This document shows, piece after piece, positions 60,699 through 64,000 of a stretch of 64,000 nucleotides of DNA. The stretch is taken from positions 325,532 through 389,531 of the forward strand of contig JBEKPS010000003.1 of NCBI GenBank assembly GCA_049520515.1, written 5' to 3'. The notes beneath the pieces are model-generated. The model was given only the letters and a program-made list of their open reading frames with translations. It searched no databases and was not told the DNA's origin. This DNA comes from JAFAMS01 sp049520515 (GTDB lineage Bacteria > Vulcanimicrobiota > Vulcanimicrobiia > Vulcanimicrobiales > Vulcanimicrobiaceae). Positions within the stretch are counted from its first letter, which is position 1. The number at the start of each line of letters is the position of its first letter. A program made the position numbers and the translations under genes.

Positions 60699-61502
60699 TT
60701 AGGCAGTTCGGAGTGCGCGGCGGCCGAGTATCCCGGCGGGTCGTGCAATCAAGATCAAAAACATCACGCCGAACGCGATCGCGTCGCGCCAGCTCGAAGA
60801 GATGAAAACGACGGCGAGAGTCTCCGTGATCCCGAGAATGAATCCGCCAATCACGGCGCCGGTAATGCTTCCCATTCCGCCCAGGATGATGACAGCCAGG
60901 CCCTTGAGCTCGATGCGGCCGCCCATGTCGAAAACGACGCTATTATATTGAAGGCCGGCGAGTACGCCGGCTGCCCCACCCAGTGCCGAGGCGATGAAGA
61001 ACGTTAGGGCGATCGTCCGCTCGATGTCGATCCCGAGGAGCGCCGCAGCGATGCGGTCGTCAGCCACGGCGCGGATCTCGCGGCCGATCTGCGTCGATCG
61101 CATGACGTAGGCCAGCGCGATCATGAGCACAATCGACGCGCCGAGTATCGCGACGTCAAAGAGCGTGAAGGTCACCGGCCCGAGCACGATTGGCGGCGCT
61201 TGCCGCACGAGCGAAGGAAATTGGTGATCGTTGACGCCGTAGATGCCACGCGCGATCGCTTCGATGATAATGGCGAAGCCGATGCTCGAGATGAGCGGGA
61301 CGAGCGTTCCGGCATTGCGGCGCCGCAACGGCGCGAACGCGACGCGATCCAGGATAACCCCGACGACCCCCGCGACGAGAATCGCAACGATCAATCCGAG
61401 GGCCAAAGGATAACCCGCGAGCACGACCGAGAGACAGACGAACGCCGCGAGCATGAAGATCGCGGCGTGCGCCAGATTCAGGATGTCGAGGACACCGAAC
61501 AC
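60699..61502 (-). CDS. Branched-chain amino acid-type ABC transporter permease (LivH-like), second system
   Basis: 267 residues from GTG 61502, the first canonical start, but this would remove most of the first helix. In the same frame upstream (61503 to about 61580) the DNA encodes QQLANGIFLGATYALFAIGY, the family's conserved opening, so the true start is probably near ATA 61580, overlapping livK. The rest is typical: FGVLDILNLAHAAIFMLAAF, GREIRAVADDRIAAALLGID coupling segment, GGMGSITGAVIGGFILGITE. Confidence 0.9.
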   Translation of the reverse strand: MFGVLDILNLAHAAIFMLAAFVCLSVVLAGYPLALGLIVAILVAGVVGVILDRVAFAPLRRRNAGTLVPLISSIGFAIIIEAIARGIYGVNDHQFPSLVRQAPPIVLGPVTFTLFDVAILGASIVLMIALAYVMRSTQIGREIRAVADDRIAAALLGIDIERTIALTFFIASALGGAAGVLAGLQYNSVVFDMGGRIELKGLAVIILGGMGSITGAVIGGFILGITETLAVVFISSSWRDAIAFGVMFLILIARPAGILGRRALRTA

Positions 61503-61570
61503 CAGAGTATAGCCTATTGCGAAGAGCGCGTAGGTTGCTCCGAGGAAGATCCCGTTAGCGAGCTGCTGTG

Positions 61571-62674
61571 TTAGAAGTATGCGAAGCCGCCGGGAACGAT
61601 CTTCAAGATGACGGGTGCGCTGCGGACGTCACGATTGCCGTCGAAGGCGATCGGGCCGAGCACGGTTTCCGCAATCTTCAAATTGCGCAAACCATCGCAC
61701 ATCTCGCTTGGCGTGGATGCTCCGGAACGAACCAATTGCGCAATGACTTGCGCGGCGGCGTAGGATTGCGCCGCAAATTGATCCGGCAGCGAGCCGAACG
61801 CTTTCTTGTAGCGTGCGACGAAGGCTTTATTCCCGGTGTAGCCGTTGTCGATGAACCAAGCGGCACCGACGACCGCGCCGACCGCACCCTGACCTGCGGC
61901 GTCGACCATCTTCGTTGAGTTGAGACCGTTGCCGCCGACCATGTGTACGTGTAAGCCGAGGGTGCTCGCTTGCGAGATGATCTTCGTACCCTCATCAAAG
62001 AGGGCGCCGATAACGAGCACGTCGGGTTTCGCGCCCTTGATCTTCGTCAGCTGCGCTTGAAAGTCGACGTCCTTCGTATGATACGTCTCGACGTCGACGA
62101 TGTTGACGCCCCGTTTCTTCATCTCGTCGGAGAAGACCGTGAAGTCGGTTTTCGTAAACGCGTTGTCATCGCCGTAGATGATCGCGGCGGTTTTGTATTT
62201 CCAAGCCGCGTACGTTTTAGCAACCGTTGCGGGGACGACTTGCTCTTCCGAGAGCGCATCGCGAAACACGCACGGACCTTGGCGCGTGATCCCGGGAGCC
62301 GTGTTCGACGTCGCGAGCACCGGAACGTTGGCGCGTACCGCGATCGGCTGCGCTTTGAAAGCTTCGCCGGAAAGCGTCGGGCCGAGAATAATCGCGCTGC
62401 CATCGGTTGTGAAACGCTGGAACAAATTCGCGGCTTGGTTCGGATCGGTCGCGTTGTCGCCGACGTCGAACGTCAATGTGTTTCCGCCGGTATTGATGAG
62501 GCCGGCTTTCATATCGTCCATTGCCAGCAAATATGCGTTCTTTTGTGAGACGCCGTAGACGGCCGCACCACCCGATACGTCGGCGACGACGCCGGCCTTG
62601 ATGCTCTTGCCGGCTCCGAACGTTGGCGTAGCTGCGAGAAGCAGTGCGCAGGTAAACGCGACTATTTTCAACAT
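61571..62674 (-). CDS. Branched-chain amino acid-type ABC substrate-binding protein (LivK-like), second system
   Basis: 367 residues with a signal peptide (MLKIVAFTCALLLAATPTFG). Peripla_BP_6 fold: IKAGVVADVSGGAAVYGVSQ, FQRFTTDGSAIILGPTLSGE, VLATSNTAPGI, AAIIYGDDNAFTKTDF, KGAKPDVLVIGALFDEGTK. Binds an amino acid or related ligand in the periplasm and delivers it to the downstream LivHMGF, whose genes follow without gaps. Specificity is not readable. Confidence 0.92.
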   Translation of the reverse strand: MLKIVAFTCALLLAATPTFGAGKSIKAGVVADVSGGAAVYGVSQKNAYLLAMDDMKAGLINTGGNTLTFDVGDNATDPNQAANLFQRFTTDGSAIILGPTLSGEAFKAQPIAVRANVPVLATSNTAPGITRQGPCVFRDALSEEQVVPATVAKTYAAWKYKTAAIIYGDDNAFTKTDFTVFSDEMKKRGVNIVDVETYHTKDVDFQAQLTKIKGAKPDVLVIGALFDEGTKIISQASTLGLHVHMVGGNGLNSTKMVDAAGQGAVGAVVGAAWFIDNGYTGNKAFVARYKKAFGSLPDQFAAQSYAAAQVIAQLVRSGASTPSEMCDGLRNLKIAETVLGPIAFDGNRDVRSAPVILKIVPGGFAYF

Positions 62675-62696
62675 GCGGGCGGCATTACGTCGTTAC

Positions 62697-63485
62697 TTAC
62701 GGGTGCGCCTCCAATAAGGAGCGCAGCGCGCGCATCAACGCCGCAAACAGCGCGTCGGTTGCCTCGCATGCGGGGCTCGCGCTGTAGACGACGATGACGA
62801 AGCGTTCGCCGCTTTCCGTAACGAGGATGCCGCCATCGTGCGAGACCTCTTCGGTATCACCGGTTTTATGCGCGAAATGGTCGCTTGCGCCGATCCCGGC
62901 GGAGAGTTTGGTGTTCCACTCTTGCCGTTCGAGTAAAGAAAAAAGGAAGCTCGCTCCGGGAAAGCTGCCGGTCGCGATCGCGCGCATCAACGTCGCGGCA
63001 TCGCTGGCCGGATGCGTGTTGCGACCGCATTGCGCCGGATCGCGCAGCAGCGGATGGCCTCCGGAAAGCTTGCGGCGCAGGCCGGTATCGAGCAAGCCAA
63101 GCTCCGCGCGAGCAACTGCGGTGGCGCGCTCGCGTCCGGCCACGTCGAACAGCTGGTTCGTCGCGATATTGTCGGAACGCACGATCGCGAGCGTGCACAG
63201 CTCGTCCAGGCTGCTGGGATAACCAGCTATGAGCGGCGAGGGCCCGTCGTTCGTCGTGAGGTTCGAGGCGTCGATGCGGTGCGGGCCGGCCGCAATCTCG
63301 CCGTGATCGCGGAGGATTAGAGCTGCAGCCACGAGCGGTACCTTGATCATGCTGGCCGGATAGAGGGGGCGGTTCGCCCGATACGAGAGCGACGCGCTGT
63401 CCTGAAGGCTGATGATCTGCGCTGCCGGTCGTGTTAGGCCACTCTGCTCTACGAGGCGGGCGAGCTCGAGGTCTGTCAGTCGCAA
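62697..63485 (-). CDS. Class A beta-lactamase-like serine hydrolase without Glu166 motif
   Basis: 262 residues from TTG 63485. The penicillin-recognising motifs are SMIK (Ser-x-x-Lys, about 45), VRSDNIATN (Ser-Asp-Asn, about 104) and HKTGDTEEVSHDGGIL (Lys-Thr-Gly, about 206). The omega-loop ExxLN motif that class A enzymes need for deacylation is not seen between LRRKLSGG and GRNTHPAS. No convincing signal peptide precedes it. It may be a D,D-peptidase-like or esterase protein rather than a beta-lactamase. It is divergent from the STAS gene across an inverted repeat. Confidence 0.78.
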   Translation of the reverse strand: MRLTDLELARLVEQSGLTRPAAQIISLQDSASLSYRANRPLYPASMIKVPLVAAALILRDHGEIAAGPHRIDASNLTTNDGPSPLIAGYPSSLDELCTLAIVRSDNIATNQLFDVAGRERATAVARAELGLLDTGLRRKLSGGHPLLRDPAQCGRNTHPASDAATLMRAIATGSFPGASFLFSLLERQEWNTKLSAGIGASDHFAHKTGDTEEVSHDGGILVTESGERFVIVVYSASPACEATDALFAALMRALRSLLEAHP

Positions 63486-63503
63486 CCGGGGGGCCTGCGT
63501 GTA

Positions 63504-63552
63504 AGTACTTGCATTCGTGGTTTAATTGCCTTAAACTAAGCATGCAAGTACT
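63504..63552. promoter_or_regulatory. Inverted repeat in the divergent promoter region
   Basis: AGTACTTGCAT (63504-63514) and its exact reverse complement ATGCAAGTACT (63542-63552) flank 27 AT-rich bases including TTTAATTGCCTTAAACTAAG. It lies between divergent genes starting at 63485 and 63580, so it is likely an operator shared by both promoters. The cognate regulator is unknown. Confidence 0.55.
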
Positions 63553-63579
63553 CACTTACATAAGGACTGTCCCGCTGTC

Positions 63580-63972
63580 ATGTATCAAAAACTCGCACCT
63601 TTTGAGGGAGCTAGCGATTCGCGAAGCCTCCTCGACGCCGTCGAAGCATCAGCCCAGAAGAACGAGCACACGCTCACGATCGGTCTGGATGAGATTGATA
63701 GCTTAGACTCGGCGACCATGAACGGGTTGATCACGGCGTTGCGCCGCATGCGCGATGCCGGGGGTACCGTGCAGCTGCACGTGACGCGTCCCGACTTGCT
63801 GGCGACGCTCGGCGAGACCGGCCTCGACAAGGTGTTCAAAGTTGTGGCGACGCCCGATGAGCCCCGCCCGAGACCCGCCCGCAAGCGCAAACGCCGTAGC
63901 AACGGGATACGAAAGGTTGCCGGGGGTCTGGTAGGCGCATTCGTCGCGCTGCTGATTCTGGGAAGTCGATAG
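63580..63972 (+). CDS. STAS-domain protein with C-terminal membrane anchor
   Basis: 130 residues. Residues about 1-90 form a STAS (anti-anti-sigma/MlaB) domain: TLTIGLDEIDSLDSATMNGL with candidate phosphorylatable serines, LITALRRMRDAGGTVQLHV, LLATLGETGLDKVFKVV. A very basic linker (RPRPARKRKRRS) then leads to a single hydrophobic helix, VAGGLVGAFVALLILG, at the extreme C-terminus. It would hang from the inner membrane by its tail. Partner-switching antagonists are normally soluble, and MlaB-type STAS proteins join ABC lipid transporters; either role is possible. The next gene starts directly after its stop. Confidence 0.8.
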   Translation: MYQKLAPFEGASDSRSLLDAVEASAQKNEHTLTIGLDEIDSLDSATMNGLITALRRMRDAGGTVQLHVTRPDLLATLGETGLDKVFKVVATPDEPRPRPARKRKRRSNGIRKVAGGLVGAFVALLILGSR

Positions 63973-64000
63973 ATGCTGCAAGCACACGAACAGAGTGTCG
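63973..64000 (+). CDS. Start of a gene cut by the window edge
   Basis: An ATG directly abuts the STAS stop (TAGATG) and the frame stays open for the 9 codons visible (MLQAHEQSV). Coupling to the STAS gene suggests an operon. Nothing can be said of the product. Confidence 0.35.

Noticed and set aside
62697..63485. Annotation as a beta-lactam resistance gene
   Set aside because: The deacylation Glu motif and signal peptide are not visible, so resistance cannot be supported.

Overview
The window is dense bacterial chromosomal DNA (GC-rich, roughly 60% by eye) with about 56 protein genes, many overlapping by 1-36 bases. I saw no rRNA, tRNA, insertion sequence or CRISPR array, and no gene-free stretch longer than about 250 bases. 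GTG and TTG starts are common. The gene content (MurNAc/GlcNAc recycling, SpoIIE/HATPase/STAS partner switching, DUF4127, Liv-type ABC systems, XdhC/CoxG) would suit an aerobic soil bacterium of a poorly cultured phylum such as Eremiobacterota. That placement is a guess from gene content only.

Layout. 1-5.2 kb: a partial oligopeptide-type binding protein, a decayed MASE1-SpoIIE phosphatase, a TPR/ATP-grasp protein, a RsbW-like kinase and two unknown proteins. 5.2-15.1 kb: a periplasmic double retropepsin-like protease, then a rightward peptidoglycan-recycling group (nagZ, serine hydrolase, anmK, GlcNAc/MurNAc kinase, xdhC, coxG, murQ) interrupted by a leftward FAD monooxygenase. 15.1-19.5 kb: MATE exporter, DUF4127 protein, PAS-SpoIIE-HATPase regulator. 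19.5-35.8 kb: a long leftward run read livH-livM-livG-livF, a DUF59 protein, a cNMP/GGDEF-like membrane protein, pccB, a BoxB-like epoxidase, enoyl-CoA hydratase, benzoate-CoA-ligase-type enzyme, a two-subunit CoA transferase, fabI, a small epsilon-like carboxylase subunit, pccA, mutA and mce. These genes can be read as uptake and activation of an (aromatic) acid plus conversion of propionyl-CoA to succinyl-CoA. 35.9-44 kb: two tandem ribbon-helix-helix-like paralogues, clpC, a SWIM/SNF2 helicase and an acyl-CoA synthetase.

44-56.8 kb is a leftward oxalate-to-CO2 cluster: binding protein, gntR, oxalyl-CoA decarboxylase, formyl-CoA:oxalate CoA-transferase, an NAD-type formate dehydrogenase, an oxalate/formate antiporter and a ModA-like protein. 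The formate dehydrogenase is the most striking item. Its catalytic gene carries an in-frame TGA read as selenocysteine, followed by a textbook bacterial SECIS hairpin with a GGTCT loop. Its N-terminal iron-sulfur half is a separate gene downstream of the fused NuoE/NuoF-like subunit. 56.9-64 kb: WYL regulator plus a His-rich secreted protein, a second complete livKHMGF set, a class A-like serine hydrolase, and a divergent tail-anchored STAS protein.

A recurring oddity is that several genes (serine hydrolase at 8.4 kb, SNF2 at 39.2 kb, second livH at 61.5 kb) have family-conserved N-termini extending upstream of any ATG, GTG or TTG codon.
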